Assembly (NCBI GenBank): GCA_947488305.1
Contig: CANKZM010000003.1
Span: 434,001-498,000, forward strand
DNA: 64,000 nucleotides
DNA from: an uncultured Roseobacter sp.
GTDB lineage: Bacteria; Pseudomonadota; Alphaproteobacteria; Rhodobacterales; Rhodobacteraceae
Reading direction: 5' to 3'
In this document: one piece after another, positions 9,679-19,165 of the stretch
How the letters are laid out: each line of letters starts with the position of its first letter
Position numbering within the stretch: position 1 is the stretch's first letter
Program-made: the position numbers and the translations under genes
The notes under the pieces: model-generated
Seen by the model: the letters and a program-made list of their open reading frames with translations, nothing else
Database searches by the model: none
Told to the model about the DNA's origin: nothing

Positions 9679-12228
9679 ATGCGAGATGCGACCCCACAGA
9701 CGATTTATCTACGCGACTACACGCCATTTGGTTTCGATGTCGAAAATGTTGAGCTGACTTTTGATTTGCACCCGAACAAAACGAGGGTCAAAAGCCGCAT
9801 CTCATTTGCACCCAAACCGGAGGGCGATGGCACCTTTTTTCTCCATGGGGAAAGCCTGACGCTTCTTTCAGCGTCGATAGACGGCGCGCCTGTCACCCCT
9901 GACGTGACGGCAGAGGGCCTGACATGTGACGTGCCCAATACGCCTTTCATCTGGGAAGCCGAGGTGGAGATCGACCCCGCGAACAACACGGCCCTAGAAG
10001 GTCTCTACATGTCCAATGGCATGTATTGCACGCAGTGCGAGGCCGAAGGGTTTCGCAAGATCACCTATTACCCGGACCGCCCGGATGTCATGAGCGTCTT
10101 TACCGTGCGTATCAACGGCCCGCACCCGGTGCTTTTGTCCAATGGTAATCCGGTCGATATGCGTGAAAACCACGCTGAATGGCATGATCCCTGGCCCAAG
10201 CCTGCATACCTGTTTGCGCTGGTGGCCGGCGAACTTGTCGCGCATACCGACATTTTCACAACACGCTCGGGGCGGGATGTCGCGCTGAATCTTTACGTGC
10301 GCCCTGGCGATGAGGGCAAATGCGCGTTTGGGATGGAGGCACTGAAAGCCTCCATGAAGTGGGATGAAGATGTCTATGGGCGCGAGTATGACCTCGACAT
10401 CTTCAACATCGTGGCGGTTGACGACTTCAACATGGGTGCAATGGAAAACAAGGGGCTTAATGTCTTCAACTCGTCTGCGGTACTGGCCAGCCCGGAAACC
10501 TCCACCGACACCAATTTTCAGCGGATAGAGGCCATTATCGCACATGAGTATTTTCACAACTGGACCGGCAACCGCATCACATGCCGCGACTGGTTCCAAC
10601 TGTGTCTCAAGGAAGGGCTGACGGTCTACCGCGACAGCCAGTTCACGAGTGACATGCGATCCGCCCCCGTAAAGCGCATATCTGATGTGATTGAATTACG
10701 GGCGAGGCAGTTTCCGGAAGATCAGGGTCCGCTGGCGCATCCGGTACGGCCAGAGAGCTTCCAAGAGATCAACAACTTTTATACAGCAACAGTCTATGAA
10801 AAAGGCGCCGAGGTCATTGGTATGCTACGATGCCTCGTGGGCGCGGATGCTTACTCCAAGGCCTTGGATCTTTATTTCGAGCGTCACGATGGACAGGCCT
10901 GCACCATCGAAGACTGGTTGCAAGTATTCGAAGACTCCACCGGCCGCGACCTGACGCAATTTAAAAGGTGGTATTCGCAGGCCGGAACACCGCGTCTCAA
11001 GGTGTCGGATGCCTGGTATTCCGGCACCTACATACTCAGTTTCCAGCAGGAACTCAGCCCGTCGGCAACAACGCCTGATCCGCAACCTCAGGTCATTCCG
11101 ATTGTGACAGGGCTTCTAGCGCGCGACGGTACCGAAGTTTTGCCAAGCCGGGTGTTGGAGATGACGCAGGAAAGCCAGACCTTTACTTTCGAAGGGTTGA
11201 AAGAGCGCCCCGTTCCATCCGTTCTGCGTGGCTTTTCCGCGCCAGTAATTCTTGAGAAAGAGTTGTCCGCCGACCATACGGCCTTTTCGCTGGCGCATGA
11301 CACAGACCCCTTCAACCGTTGGGAAGCTGGACGCACCCTGGCGCGAGAAAGCCTGCTTTCGACGATCCAAAACGGAGCCGCGCCGGATGCCGCTTACCTT
11401 GACGGAATTCATGCGGTTGTTGCTGATGCATCGCTTGATCCCGCCTATCGCGCGCTGATGCTTGGCCTGCCAAGCCAGTCCGACCTTGCGACCGCACTAC
11501 ATGACGACGGGATCAGCCCCGATCCGCAGGCCATATGGCAGGCGAGCGAGGATATGCGCATGGCACAAGCGCAGCACCTCAGCGATTTCCTGCCCGGCCT
11601 TTATGCCGATCATCAGGTCGAGGCCCCCTATATGCCAGATGCCGATCAATCCGGCAAACGTGCGCTCGCAAACGCAGCGCTCGGCCTGATTGCCCGTCAA
11701 GACAAGGGCGCACTCGCACAGCAACAGTTCGATACAGCTGACAACATGACCCAGCAACTGGCCGCACTTGCAGTGCTTTTGAAGGCAGGTACCGGGCTGC
11801 AGGCGCTCAGCGCCTTCGAAGCGCAGTGGAAAGAGGACCGGCTGGTAATGGACAAGTGGTTCGGTTTGCAGGTCATGCAGTCCGCTCCGGAGGACACGGC
11901 GACCGTCACGCAGAAACTGACGCAACATGCCGACTTCAACTGGAAGAACCCCAACAGGTTCCGGTCCGTTATCGGTGCGATGTCCATGCACCACGCTGGT
12001 TTTCATCATGAGAGCGGCGCGTGCTATGATCTGCTGGCCGATTGGTTGATCCGTCTTGATCCCGTCAACCCGCAAACGGCCGCGCGCATGTGTGCAGCCT
12101 TTCAGACATGGCGACGATACGACGAACGCCGCCAGAACCGGATGGCGCGCGCTCTGGACCGCGTGCTTGAAACGCCGGATTTGTCCCGCGACACAACAGA
12201 AATGCTCACACGCATCCGAGGGAAATAA
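9679..12228 (+). CDS. pepN: Aminopeptidase N (M1 metallopeptidase)
   Basis: A cytosolic zinc exopeptidase that removes N-terminal residues from peptides during protein turnover. The 849-residue protein shows the M1 signatures: G-A-M-E-N near residue 253, which binds the free N-terminus, and H-E-Y-F-H-N-W with zinc ligands His289 and His293 and catalytic Glu290; the third ligand Glu lies in L-K-E-G-L-T about 20 residues later. Length and the C-terminal helical domain match the E. coli-type enzyme (about 870). The start has only a weak ribosome site. The SDR gene begins two bases after its stop, suggesting coupled expression. Confidence 0.96.
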   Translation: MRDATPQTIYLRDYTPFGFDVENVELTFDLHPNKTRVKSRISFAPKPEGDGTFFLHGESLTLLSASIDGAPVTPDVTAEGLTCDVPNTPFIWEAEVEIDPANNTALEGLYMSNGMYCTQCEAEGFRKITYYPDRPDVMSVFTVRINGPHPVLLSNGNPVDMRENHAEWHDPWPKPAYLFALVAGELVAHTDIFTTRSGRDVALNLYVRPGDEGKCAFGMEALKASMKWDEDVYGREYDLDIFNIVAVDDFNMGAMENKGLNVFNSSAVLASPETSTDTNFQRIEAIIAHEYFHNWTGNRITCRDWFQLCLKEGLTVYRDSQFTSDMRSAPVKRISDVIELRARQFPEDQGPLAHPVRPESFQEINNFYTATVYEKGAEVIGMLRCLVGADAYSKALDLYFERHDGQACTIEDWLQVFEDSTGRDLTQFKRWYSQAGTPRLKVSDAWYSGTYILSFQQELSPSATTPDPQPQVIPIVTGLLARDGTEVLPSRVLEMTQESQTFTFEGLKERPVPSVLRGFSAPVILEKELSADHTAFSLAHDTDPFNRWEAGRTLARESLLSTIQNGAAPDAAYLDGIHAVVADASLDPAYRALMLGLPSQSDLATALHDDGISPDPQAIWQASEDMRMAQAQHLSDFLPGLYADHQVEAPYMPDADQSGKRALANAALGLIARQDKGALAQQQFDTADNMTQQLAALAVLLKAGTGLQALSAFEAQWKEDRLVMDKWFGLQVMQSAPEDTATVTQKLTQHADFNWKNPNRFRSVIGAMSMHHAGFHHESGACYDLLADWLIRLDPVNPQTAARMCAAFQTWRRYDERRQNRMARALDRVLETPDLSRDTTEMLTRIRGK

Positions 12229-12230
12229 CA

Positions 12231-12971
12231 ATGAAACCTGTCATGCTCATTACCGGCGCCTCTGCCGGGATTGGCGCCGCTGCGTCACGCATCGCGGCCA
12301 CAAAGGGCTATGATCTCGCCCTGAACTACCGTTCGGACGACGCAGGCGCAAAGGCCGTGGCCGAAGCCTGCACCGATCTAGGCGCAAGGTGCGTTCTTTG
12401 CAAAGGCGATGTGTCGGACCCGGACGCTATCGCCGCAATCTACCAAACGGTCGATACGGAATTCGGCAGGTTAGACGCGCTGATCAATAACGCCGGGGTC
12501 GTGGATCAAACCGCCAAAGTGACTGAATACACCCACGCACGCCTGCGGCGCATGTTCGACATCAATGTGATCGGGGCCATTCTTGTTGCCAAGGAAGCGG
12601 TGATCAAAATGCAGGCTGCTGGCAATGGTGGAGTGATCGTCAACGTCTCTTCCGCCGCGGCCCGCCTGGGGTCCGCCAACCAATACGTGGATTATGCGGC
12701 GTCCAAGGCAGCGATTGATATCTTTACCAAAGGTCTCTCAGACGAAGTGGCGCAGGACAACATCCGCGTCATGGCCGTGCGTCCGGGACTGATTGAGACC
12801 GAAATCCACGCCAAGGGCGGCGAACCTGGTCGTGCCGACAGACTAGCGCATATGGTGCCGATGAAACGCAAAGGGTCTGCGGAAGAAGTGGCTCAGGCAA
12901 TCATCTGGCTTTGCACCGACGACGCCCGCTATGTCACAGGCTCCACTTTGGATGTCACGGGTGGACGCTGA
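12231..12971 (+). CDS. Short-chain dehydrogenase/reductase (SDR)
   Basis: A second classical SDR, 246 residues, with T-G-A-S-A-G-I-G at residues 7-14, N-N-A-G near 88, catalytic Ser in V-N-V-S-S-A, Y-A-A-S-K and the family ending T-G-S-T-L-D-V-T-G-G-R. It resembles glucose 1-dehydrogenase or 3-oxoacyl-ACP reductase-like members; substrate unknown. It starts two bases after pepN and overlaps the next gene by about 20 bases, so the three genes look like one transcription unit. It is only distantly similar to the SDR at 4506. Confidence 0.87.
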   Translation: MKPVMLITGASAGIGAAASRIAATKGYDLALNYRSDDAGAKAVAEACTDLGARCVLCKGDVSDPDAIAAIYQTVDTEFGRLDALINNAGVVDQTAKVTEYTHARLRRMFDINVIGAILVAKEAVIKMQAAGNGGVIVNVSSAAARLGSANQYVDYAASKAAIDIFTKGLSDEVAQDNIRVMAVRPGLIETEIHAKGGEPGRADRLAHMVPMKRKGSAEEVAQAIIWLCTDDARYVTGSTLDVTGGR

Positions 12972-13398
12972 CAATTTCAGCTTTCGCAAGGTAGGCCGGA
13001 ACCGCGCTGCTCTTTATACTGTCGTCGCCATTTGGTTCGTGCTTCTGGCACTGATCATTCTGGTCGAGGCCGCAGCGTGGCTGATGGCTGTGATTGGCTT
13101 ATTCACCCTGCCAGCCCTTTGGGAGCTTTACAAAAACCCGCAATCAGGTCTCGAATTCACACCTGATGCATTGCACTGGTTTACCGGCCGCCATGAAGGA
13201 TCGCTGGACTGGGCTGAGATTGACCGCGTGCGGCTGGATACCCGGTTGGATTTCTCAGTGCGCGCCACCGCCGTTTTACATTCCGGCAAGAAAATCCGCC
13301 TCCCCTACGAGTGCACGCCGCCGCACCAGCTGTTTGAGGCAGCGCTGAACGCGCGCGGCGTCCGTACAGAACGGCATCATTTTTCTCTGATTGGCTGA
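12952..13398 (+). CDS. Membrane protein with PH-like C-terminal domain (hypothetical)
   Basis: The 148-residue protein has two adjacent hydrophobic segments at about 18-36 and 40-55 followed by a soluble part containing L-E-F-T-P-D-A-L-H-W and L-D-W-A-E-I-D-R-V-R-L-D. That two-helix-plus-beta layout is typical of small bacterial PH-domain membrane proteins, but this is inference from pattern only. The ATG at 12952 overlaps the end of the SDR gene by 20 bases; a GTG at 12961 is a possible alternative. It ends five bases before the convergent lytic transglycosylase gene. Confidence 0.65.
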   Translation: MSRVDADNFSFRKVGRNRAALYTVVAIWFVLLALIILVEAAAWLMAVIGLFTLPALWELYKNPQSGLEFTPDALHWFTGRHEGSLDWAEIDRVRLDTRLDFSVRATAVLHSGKKIRLPYECTPPHQLFEAALNARGVRTERHHFSLIG

Positions 13399-13403
13399 GC
13401 CCT

Positions 13404-14009
13404 TCAAGAATCGTCCGTGCAATAGGGCTGCTGTTTCAACCAGCCTGACATGTCCCTGCGTTTCGAACCGACGCGCAACGGACCCCAATCTGCCGCCACC
13501 CCCCGCCAGCGTCCGTCATTATCAGCAATCACCTGATCGCGTGGAACCGTGACCGCCATGATCCGCACTGCACAACTCAGGTTTTCGCCGCCTACCTTCA
13601 GGTCGGCGCCGGAATCCGCCCGGCAATTGTAGCCGCGCGCGGTCGCAGGCGAGATCTGCAACAACCCGAACCATTTTCCATTGCTGCTGACGACAGCCGG
13701 TTGGTAGGTACTTTCATGTTTGGCCAGGGCAGACAGAAAGCCGATCCAAAAGGCTTTGCGCTGCGCCTCGGTCCCATCTTTGTAGGCCGGGCACCAGTTG
13801 TCGATGTCCCTTGGTACAGTTTCGAGCAATGGTTTGCCGTGTCCGTCCAAGGCCGCGAGGGCCGCAGCATTCCACTGGTCGTTGCCGGGAACATGGCTCC
13901 ATCTCATCTCCGGCAAAGACTCACGGGTCAGTTTTTCCGGCGTTTCCGGCTCTTCGGCGCAGGCGTTTAAAAGGGCCGCACTAAGCATCACAACAAACAG
14001 TCTTATCAT
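13404..14009 (-). CDS. Lytic transglycosylase (SLT domain) lipoprotein
   Basis: A 201-residue exported lipoprotein with signal peptide and lipobox L-N-A-C (Cys17). The mature part carries the SLT/lysozyme-like fold: catalytic Glu in K-H-E-S-T-Y near residue 100, then S-S-N-G-K-W-F-G-L-L-Q-I-S, the usual substrate-groove motif. Such enzymes cleave the MurNAc-GlcNAc bond of peptidoglycan with formation of 1,6-anhydro ends. Several cysteines in the mature part may form disulfides, consistent with a periplasmic site. The start at 14009 gives a proper signal sequence; the frame is open 93 bases further upstream without one. Confidence 0.8.
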   Translation of the reverse strand: MIRLFVVMLSAALLNACAEEPETPEKLTRESLPEMRWSHVPGNDQWNAAALAALDGHGKPLLETVPRDIDNWCPAYKDGTEAQRKAFWIGFLSALAKHESTYQPAVVSSNGKWFGLLQISPATARGYNCRADSGADLKVGGENLSCAVRIMAVTVPRDQVIADNDGRWRGVAADWGPLRVGSKRRDMSGWLKQQPYCTDDS

Positions 14010-14096
14010 GCCAATATAAGGCCTCCCGCATCTGTGTTTGGCAAGTGATATGCTAGATAAACAAGCAGCTTTCCGCACAATCCCATGGCAACCGGG

Positions 14097-14112
14097 TGAC
14101 AAATGTTTGTCA
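14097..14112. promoter_or_regulatory. Operator-like inverted repeat
   Basis: TGACAAA-N2-TTTGTCA, two perfect 7-base arms around a 2-base centre. It sits in the 243-bp gap between the divergently transcribed lytic transglycosylase and the unknown gene at 14253, a typical place for a dimeric regulator. The arms do not match FNR, CRP or lux-box consensus, and the regulator is unknown. Confidence 0.4.
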
Positions 14113-14252
14113 TCGTCAACAATCCCGGAACAACTACGGGCGATTGTCTCACATCGGGGCGCTAATCAACGCGAGAACTCCGCGCCTGCGCCATGTTTCA
14201 GCCCCAAAACCTCGGCAGAGTCAGCCCGTTGTTAACTCGTGGACTATGTTTA

Positions 14253-15536
14253 ATGGACCTGCTCGACAAAGCACGCCGGTTTTGTGCTTCAATACTCACG
14301 CGCTCAAGCGCCACTGCCGACGATGTGCTGCGGGTCGCTGTACCGCAGGACCAAGCACGTCTGGCTGAGAAGCTGTCCATTCCCTGCCCCAACCCGACGG
14401 CCGAAGATAAGGTGCGTGACGAACATCGCTTGCACGGACAATTTCTGGCGCGTCAGGAGCGTTGGTCAGACCTTGTAGATGACGTTGAACGCGCCGATGC
14501 AGCTTTTGAGATGACACCGGCCGCGATGCCTGTGGCGGACTTGCTCTGTTATGGTGCGCGCGCTGACGTGGTCGCCACTGTCGAGCATGCCCTGATCGAT
14601 GGGCAGTCACGCGAGGACGGCCCGTTCATTGACGGCATCGAAGCACTTGAAGAAATGCTTGCCGAGGACCCCAAAAACCCGATCCGTGCCGTGATTGTCG
14701 CACTGACCCATATGGATCTGGGCTGGGCTTGGCGCGGGTCGGAGTCTCAAGAATCGGTCCCGGAAGCGAATCTGTCCGCCTTCGACGCCCATTTTGACCG
14801 CGCGCGAGACATTCTCGCGCAATGCGAGAAGAGCTTCCCGCGTGGCGAGAACCACTTGCACAAATCGCCTCTTTTTGTGTCAGCAACCTGCGCTTTGAAC
14901 GCCAGTGGTATTGCGCCAACGGCGCGTTTGGCGCAGGATTATGAGCGCTTGATTGATCTGAATGTAATGTCTCCGGGTCCGATGCGAGCGCTCGGAACCT
15001 ACCTTTCGCCAAGGTGGTACGGAAGCCAAACCGAACTGGAAGTTGAGGCACGTCGCACGGCGGCCAGAACGCAAAAGGCTTGGGGTGCCGGAGGATATAC
15101 CTGGGTCATGATGGACGTGCTTGCAGGGGACGATGTTACCTGCGCGCAAGTGGATGTTGAGTTTTTTGTTGAGGGGTTGAGGGATATCTTGGATCGTATG
15201 CCGGACCAGCACACAGCAAACGTTTTTGCTGCCTATTGCGCCCTCACATTGGGCGAACATCATTTTGCGGATGAACGTGCGGAAACAACCCGCAGGAAAA
15301 TCAGCAGATGCGTAGACTGGATCGTTCGCTCCTACATGACAGAATTGCACCCCTTGATCTGGGCCCATGCCCGGGCGGGTTTCGATAACAATCTGCGGGT
15401 CAGGTCACACCGCAAGTTTGCCGACGCTGGACGGCAGAACGGTATGCAGAAGATCGCCGAGGTTTTTCGGCGCGAAATCGAGAACAATCAGACGATCGAA
15501 TTTACGGCGAATGGCCCCGTAGCCAGGCACTGTTAA
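14253..15536 (+). CDS. Hypothetical protein (427 aa), alpha-helical
   Basis: A large soluble protein without signal peptide or membrane segment that I cannot assign to a family. It looks mostly alpha-helical, with helical pairs such as the stretch around residues 125-150 (I-E-A-L-E-E-M-L-A-E-D-P-K-N-P) that recall TPR/SEL1-like folds, but no regular repeat can be read. Eight or more cysteines and many Trp/His are scattered through it. The start at 14253 (M-D-L-L-D-K-A-R-R-F) is favoured over an in-frame ATG at 14193; neither has a strong ribosome site. The downstream 160-residue unknown starts 23 bases after its stop and is probably coexpressed. Confidence 0.7.
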   Translation: MDLLDKARRFCASILTRSSATADDVLRVAVPQDQARLAEKLSIPCPNPTAEDKVRDEHRLHGQFLARQERWSDLVDDVERADAAFEMTPAAMPVADLLCYGARADVVATVEHALIDGQSREDGPFIDGIEALEEMLAEDPKNPIRAVIVALTHMDLGWAWRGSESQESVPEANLSAFDAHFDRARDILAQCEKSFPRGENHLHKSPLFVSATCALNASGIAPTARLAQDYERLIDLNVMSPGPMRALGTYLSPRWYGSQTELEVEARRTAARTQKAWGAGGYTWVMMDVLAGDDVTCAQVDVEFFVEGLRDILDRMPDQHTANVFAAYCALTLGEHHFADERAETTRRKISRCVDWIVRSYMTELHPLIWAHARAGFDNNLRVRSHRKFADAGRQNGMQKIAEVFRREIENNQTIEFTANGPVARHC

Positions 15537-15559
15537 GACTAAGTAAGAAAGGACGCATC

Positions 15560-16042
15560 ATGGGAAACATACCCGAAGACGCAGCCCACTGGGACAGTGG
15601 CGACTGGATTGAATGGCACCGGACACCCTCCGGCCTTGATGACCGTCCTTGCACCGCAGCTTCACCGGAGCCTTTTGCGCGACTAACCGCGTTGCACGTC
15701 AGCCTCTTGCGATCAGCCAAGTCGTATTTCGTGCTGACCGGCGATCACCTGCCTGTGTATCAGCAGATTGCGCTGGTGCATGCTGCCGTCTATTGCGATG
15801 TGCCACTCGAAGGGATGGGACGGAGTTGCGAAAAAACTGGCGTGGAAATCCTGAATCTGCCACCGCATGGACCTGACAACGTTGTCACTGTCGATCTCAG
15901 CAAGGCGTTTGCAACGCTGATTGTTGTACGGATCAAGGATAACTTCACTTGCGAAGCCCGCATGATCCAACGGCGCGCGCTGCCGGAAACGACCGACAAG
16001 GCCTACGAGCTCCGTTGGCAGGCTTTGCCGCATAAAATTTAG
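15560..16042 (+). CDS. Hypothetical protein (160 aa)
   Basis: Begins with ATG at 15560 after AAAGGA seven bases upstream. The soluble 160-residue product has no signal or membrane segment and matches no family I can name; it contains a central hydrophobic helix region (residues 60-80, L-P-V-Y-Q-Q-I-A-L-V-H-A-A-V-Y) and a beta-rich second half. It follows the 427-residue unknown in what looks like a two-gene unit. Downstream, GCCCCAAG (16051-16058) can pair with CTTGGGGGC (16073-16081) to form a hairpin, but there is no T run, so it is at best a weak terminator before gatB. Confidence 0.65.
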   Translation: MGNIPEDAAHWDSGDWIEWHRTPSGLDDRPCTAASPEPFARLTALHVSLLRSAKSYFVLTGDHLPVYQQIALVHAAVYCDVPLEGMGRSCEKTGVEILNLPPHGPDNVVTVDLSKAFATLIVVRIKDNFTCEARMIQRRALPETTDKAYELRWQALPHKI

Positions 16043-16143
16043 TCCCGTAGGCCCCAAGGCAGGCCATTACGGCTTGGGGGCTTGCAGCACTCTTTGTGCT
16101 GTCCTAAACCGTCGCTCATCCGCACGGCTACAAGGGACGCCCC

Positions 16144-17655
16144 ATGCTCGATCTGACCTACGATACGCCAAAACCCAAGGTAATCTCCGGCGCGAAAGAT
16201 GATTGGGAGCTTGTGATCGGCATGGAAGTGCATGCCCAGGTCACATCAAATGCCAAGCTGTTCTCTGCGGCATCCACCAAATTCGGGGCAGAACCAAACA
16301 GCAATGTCTCCTTTGTGGATGCGGCCATGCCCGGCATGTTGCCAACCATCAACGAATATTGCGTCGAACAGGCGGTCCGCACAGGTCTGGGTTTAAAGGC
16401 CGAGATCAATCTGATGTCCGCCTTCGACCGAAAGAACTATTTCTACCCCGATCTGCCGCAGGGATATCAGATCAGCCAGCTTTATCACCCGATTGTCGGC
16501 GAAGGTGAAGTGTTGGTCGAAATGGGGGATGGAACCGCACGACTGGTGCGCATCGAGCGCATTCACCTGGAGCAAGACGCGGGGAAGTCGATCCATGACA
16601 TGGATCCCAATATGTCTTTTGTCGATCTGAACCGCACCGGCGTAGCGTTGATGGAGATCGTATCGCGCCCCGACATTCGTGGCCCTGAAGAAGCCGCCGC
16701 CTATCTGGGCAAACTGCGGCAGATCATGCGTTATCTTGGCACCTGCAACGGCGACATGCAATCGGGCGCGATGCGCGCAGACGTCAACGTGTCGGTCTGC
16801 CGTCCCGGAGATTACGAGAAATACCAGGCCACTCAGGATTTCGGCCACCTCGGCACGCGCTGTGAAATCAAGAACATGAACTCGATGCGCTTTATTCAAC
16901 AGGCCATCGATCATGAAGCCCGGCGCCAGATCGCAATCATCGAAGCTGGTGGCGAGATCGAGCAAGAAACACGCCTTTATGATCCCGACAAGGGCGAGAC
17001 CCGGTCCATGCGGTCCAAGGAAGAAGCGCATGACTACCGCTATTTTCCCGACCCTGACCTGCTGCCGCTAGAGATCGAACAGGCTTGGGTCAATGAGATC
17101 GCCGCCACCCTTCCCGAGCTGCCAGATGCCAAGAAGGCACGCTTTATCGCCGATTTCGGCCTCAGCGATTACGACGCTTCGGTTCTGACAGCGGATCTTG
17201 ATTCCGCTGGGTATTTCGAAGTTGTCGCCAAAGGCCGGGATGGCAAGATGGCGGCGAACTGGGTGATCAATGAGCTCTTTGGCCGTCTGAAAAAGGAAGA
17301 TCACGACATCACCGACAGCCCGGTGACACCAGCTCAGCTTGGCGGCATCATCGATCTGATTGCCTCGGACGCCATTTCAGGAAAAATCGCCAAGGATCTC
17401 TTTGAGATCGTCTATACCGAGGGTGGCGATCCTGCGGTCATTGTCGAAGAACGCGGCATGAAACAGGTCACGGATACAGGGGCAATTGAAGCTGCCGTGG
17501 ACGAGATCATTGCCGCCAATCCCGAACAGGTTGCGAAGGCCAAGGAAAACCCCAAACTGGCAGGTTGGTTCGTTGGTCAGGTGATGAAATCAACGGGCGG
17601 CAAGGCCAACCCGAAAACCGTCAATCAGCTTGTGTCCAAAAAACTCGCCGAGTGA
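16144..17655 (+). CDS. gatB: Asp-tRNA(Asn)/Glu-tRNA(Gln) amidotransferase subunit B
   Basis: GatB is the kinase/tRNA-binding subunit of GatCAB, which converts mischarged Glu-tRNA(Gln) or Asp-tRNA(Asn) into the correct amidated species; alphaproteobacteria need it because they lack GlnRS or AsnRS. The 503-residue protein has the typical opening [12 protein letters not shown], the glycine-rich [14 protein letters not shown] region, E-I-K-N-M-N-S near residue 243, and the C-terminal YqeY-like tail ending G-G-K-A-N-P. gatA and gatC are not in the window, which is usual in this group. Confidence 0.97.
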   Translation: MLDLTYDTPKPKVISGAKDDWELVIGMEVHAQVTSNAKLFSAASTKFGAEPNSNVSFVDAAMPGMLPTINEYCVEQAVRTGLGLKAEINLMSAFDRKNYFYPDLPQGYQISQLYHPIVGEGEVLVEMGDGTARLVRIERIHLEQDAGKSIHDMDPNMSFVDLNRTGVALMEIVSRPDIRGPEEAAAYLGKLRQIMRYLGTCNGDMQSGAMRADVNVSVCRPGDYEKYQATQDFGHLGTRCEIKNMNSMRFIQQAIDHEARRQIAIIEAGGEIEQETRLYDPDKGETRSMRSKEEAHDYRYFPDPDLLPLEIEQAWVNEIAATLPELPDAKKARFIADFGLSDYDASVLTADLDSAGYFEVVAKGRDGKMAANWVINELFGRLKKEDHDITDSPVTPAQLGGIIDLIASDAISGKIAKDLFEIVYTEGGDPAVIVEERGMKQVTDTGAIEAAVDEIIAANPEQVAKAKENPKLAGWFVGQVMKSTGGKANPKTVNQLVSKKLAE

Positions 17656-17686
17656 CGCCAGAGGCCCGGTCTAACTAAAGACAATC

Positions 17687-17700
17687 GGGCACGCGTGCCC
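17687..17700. other. Perfect 14-bp palindrome after gatB
   Basis: GGGCACGCGTGCCC lies 32 bases after the gatB stop codon. It could fold into a short hairpin but no T run follows, so a terminator role is weak; a protein-binding palindrome is equally possible. Confidence 0.3.
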
Positions 17701-17714
17701 ACACTTTGGGCGTA

Positions 17715-17936
17715 TCAGGTGCAAATCGACAAAATGAACGCCCAGATATATCCCAAGGCCGGCAAGTTCATCGTGTGATGCAAGATCATGACAAGGCACA
17801 GCAAAGACGACACGCCACAAAACCACCACGCACGCCTCAATAACGTTGCATCCCGCTCAGTTTCGAGGAAGGCATCCTTCAAACGCGCATTCCCAATCAG
17901 GTTTTCGGTCAAGACTCGATCAGCATATATGTGCAT
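17715..17936 (-). CDS. Small membrane protein (73 aa), hypothetical
   Basis: A reverse-strand frame between gatB and the thioesterase gene. Residues 1-34 are charged and end in R-R, followed by two hydrophobic segments at about 36-53 and 57-72, giving a plausible two-helix hairpin membrane protein with positive residues on the cytoplasmic side. The gap would otherwise be 470 bases long with no forward gene. The ribosome site is weak (CGGGAA), and an out-of-frame ATG sits just upstream, so existence rests mainly on the protein-like hydrophobicity pattern. Confidence 0.45.
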   Translation of the reverse strand: MHIYADRVLTENLIGNARLKDAFLETERDATLLRRAWWFCGVSSLLCLVMILHHTMNLPALGYIWAFILSICT

Positions 17937-18126
17937 GGCATTGTTCCCGTTTTACGTGTTAGTGCCCGCCATTTATGGCAGTAAAGGGTCCAAAGCGTGG
18001 AATTTCCGTTAAATTTGTTCGATGTTTCCGTCATATTCAAAGAGACGGCCCGCATCATTCTCAAACCACCGAAATGCGCGCGATAAACCGCTCAATTGAC
18101 GACATGGACACCGGAGACACCGACAC

Positions 18127-18603
18127 ATGATTGAGGCTCCTTTTCGCTCTTCCGTGATGACGGTGCGACCCGAATGGATCGACTACAACGGGCATATGAA
18201 CATGGCGTATTACGCGGTGCTCTTTGACGAGGCTGCAGATGAAATTTACCCATTCATCGGATTTGGACCAGACTACCAGAAGACGGGTTTTACGACGTAC
18301 ACCGCTGAGTTTCACATCTGCTATCTGCGGGAATTGCATTTGAACGACAAGGTTACTGTCACACTGCAGTTGATTGGGTTTGATGAGAAACGGATCCATA
18401 CGTATCAGGAAATCTGGCATGAGGATGGCTGGTGCGCCGCCACCGGCGAAGCGCTTGGATTGCATGTGGATCAATCAGGGCCCCGTGTCGCACGGATGCC
18501 CGAGCCTATTCAGGCTCAGCTTGCAAAACTCCGCGATGCACATGCTTCTTTGCCCCACCCAGAACGGGCCGGACGCCATATCGCGATCCCGCGCAAGACA
18601 TAG
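18127..18603 (+). CDS. Hotdog-fold acyl-CoA thioesterase
   Basis: A 158-residue protein of the 4-hydroxybenzoyl-CoA thioesterase-like hotdog family. The motif W-I-D-Y-N-G-H-M-N-M-A-Y-Y near residue 20 contains the conserved Asp and Asn-Gly-His-Met of the active site, followed by F-D-E-A-A-D and the usual beta strands with Y-L-R-E-L-H. Members hydrolyse acyl-CoA; similar proteins accompany carnitine and betaine breakdown genes, but none are adjacent here. GGAGA eight bases upstream supports the start. Confidence 0.8.
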   Translation: MIEAPFRSSVMTVRPEWIDYNGHMNMAYYAVLFDEAADEIYPFIGFGPDYQKTGFTTYTAEFHICYLRELHLNDKVTVTLQLIGFDEKRIHTYQEIWHEDGWCAATGEALGLHVDQSGPRVARMPEPIQAQLAKLRDAHASLPHPERAGRHIAIPRKT

Positions 18604-18664
18604 TTGTCCTTTTCCACGAACAGGACAGTTGCTATAGAGCTTCGGTGCGATAAGCGGAGAAGAT

Positions 18665-19156
18665 ATGTCAGAGTACGAATACAAGGTTATTGCAGCCCCC
18701 ACGAAGGGCCAAAAAGCCAAAGGGATCAAATCTACGGAAGATCGCTATTCTCATGCATTGGAATTGAAGATGAACGAGTTGGCGGCGGAAGGCTGGGAAT
18801 ACCAGCGCGCGGAAGCGCTGCCATCTGTTGAACGTTCGGGCCTGACCTCGACCAAAACAACCTGGCACAACCTGCTTGTCTTCCGTCGTGTGAAAATCGC
18901 GGCACCGAAAGAGATCCCTGTCGCACTTCCCATGCCCTCAGCGGTTGACGACCAGATGGCAGACACGACAGACAAACCGCGCGCTGATCCGCCGATCGTT
19001 AGTCCCGCTTCACCTGATGATGATGCCTCTCAAAGCGAAGGGGCAAGCCGGATGTTGCGCGACAATGGGGTCGAAGAACTGAGCGATGTCTCTGGCATGA
19101 CGGACTCGCTCAAGCAACTCGCGCGGAACAGAAGTTCAGAAAAATCAGATGATTAA
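18665..19156 (+). CDS. DUF4177 domain protein
   Basis: Residues 1-75 form a DUF4177 domain, with the typical start Y-E-Y-K-V-I and L-N-E-L-A-A-E-G-W-E-Y in which a helix is followed by the G-W motif. The remaining 90 residues are polar, rich in Ser, Asp and Pro, and look disordered. Function unknown. The start at 18665 has GGAGAAG upstream. It lies 61 bases after the thioesterase and converges on bolA. Confidence 0.8.
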   Translation: MSEYEYKVIAAPTKGQKAKGIKSTEDRYSHALELKMNELAAEGWEYQRAEALPSVERSGLTSTKTTWHNLLVFRRVKIAAPKEIPVALPMPSAVDDQMADTTDKPRADPPIVSPASPDDDASQSEGASRMLRDNGVEELSDVSGMTDSLKQLARNRSSEKSDD

Positions 19157-19165
19157 CCTACGACT

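Noticed and set aside
16092-16107. 16-base identity (CTTTGTGCTGTCCTAA) between the gatB leader and the region at 30302-30317 upstream of bamD
   Set aside because: One such match is expected at roughly chance level in 64 kb, and its orientation to the two genes differs.
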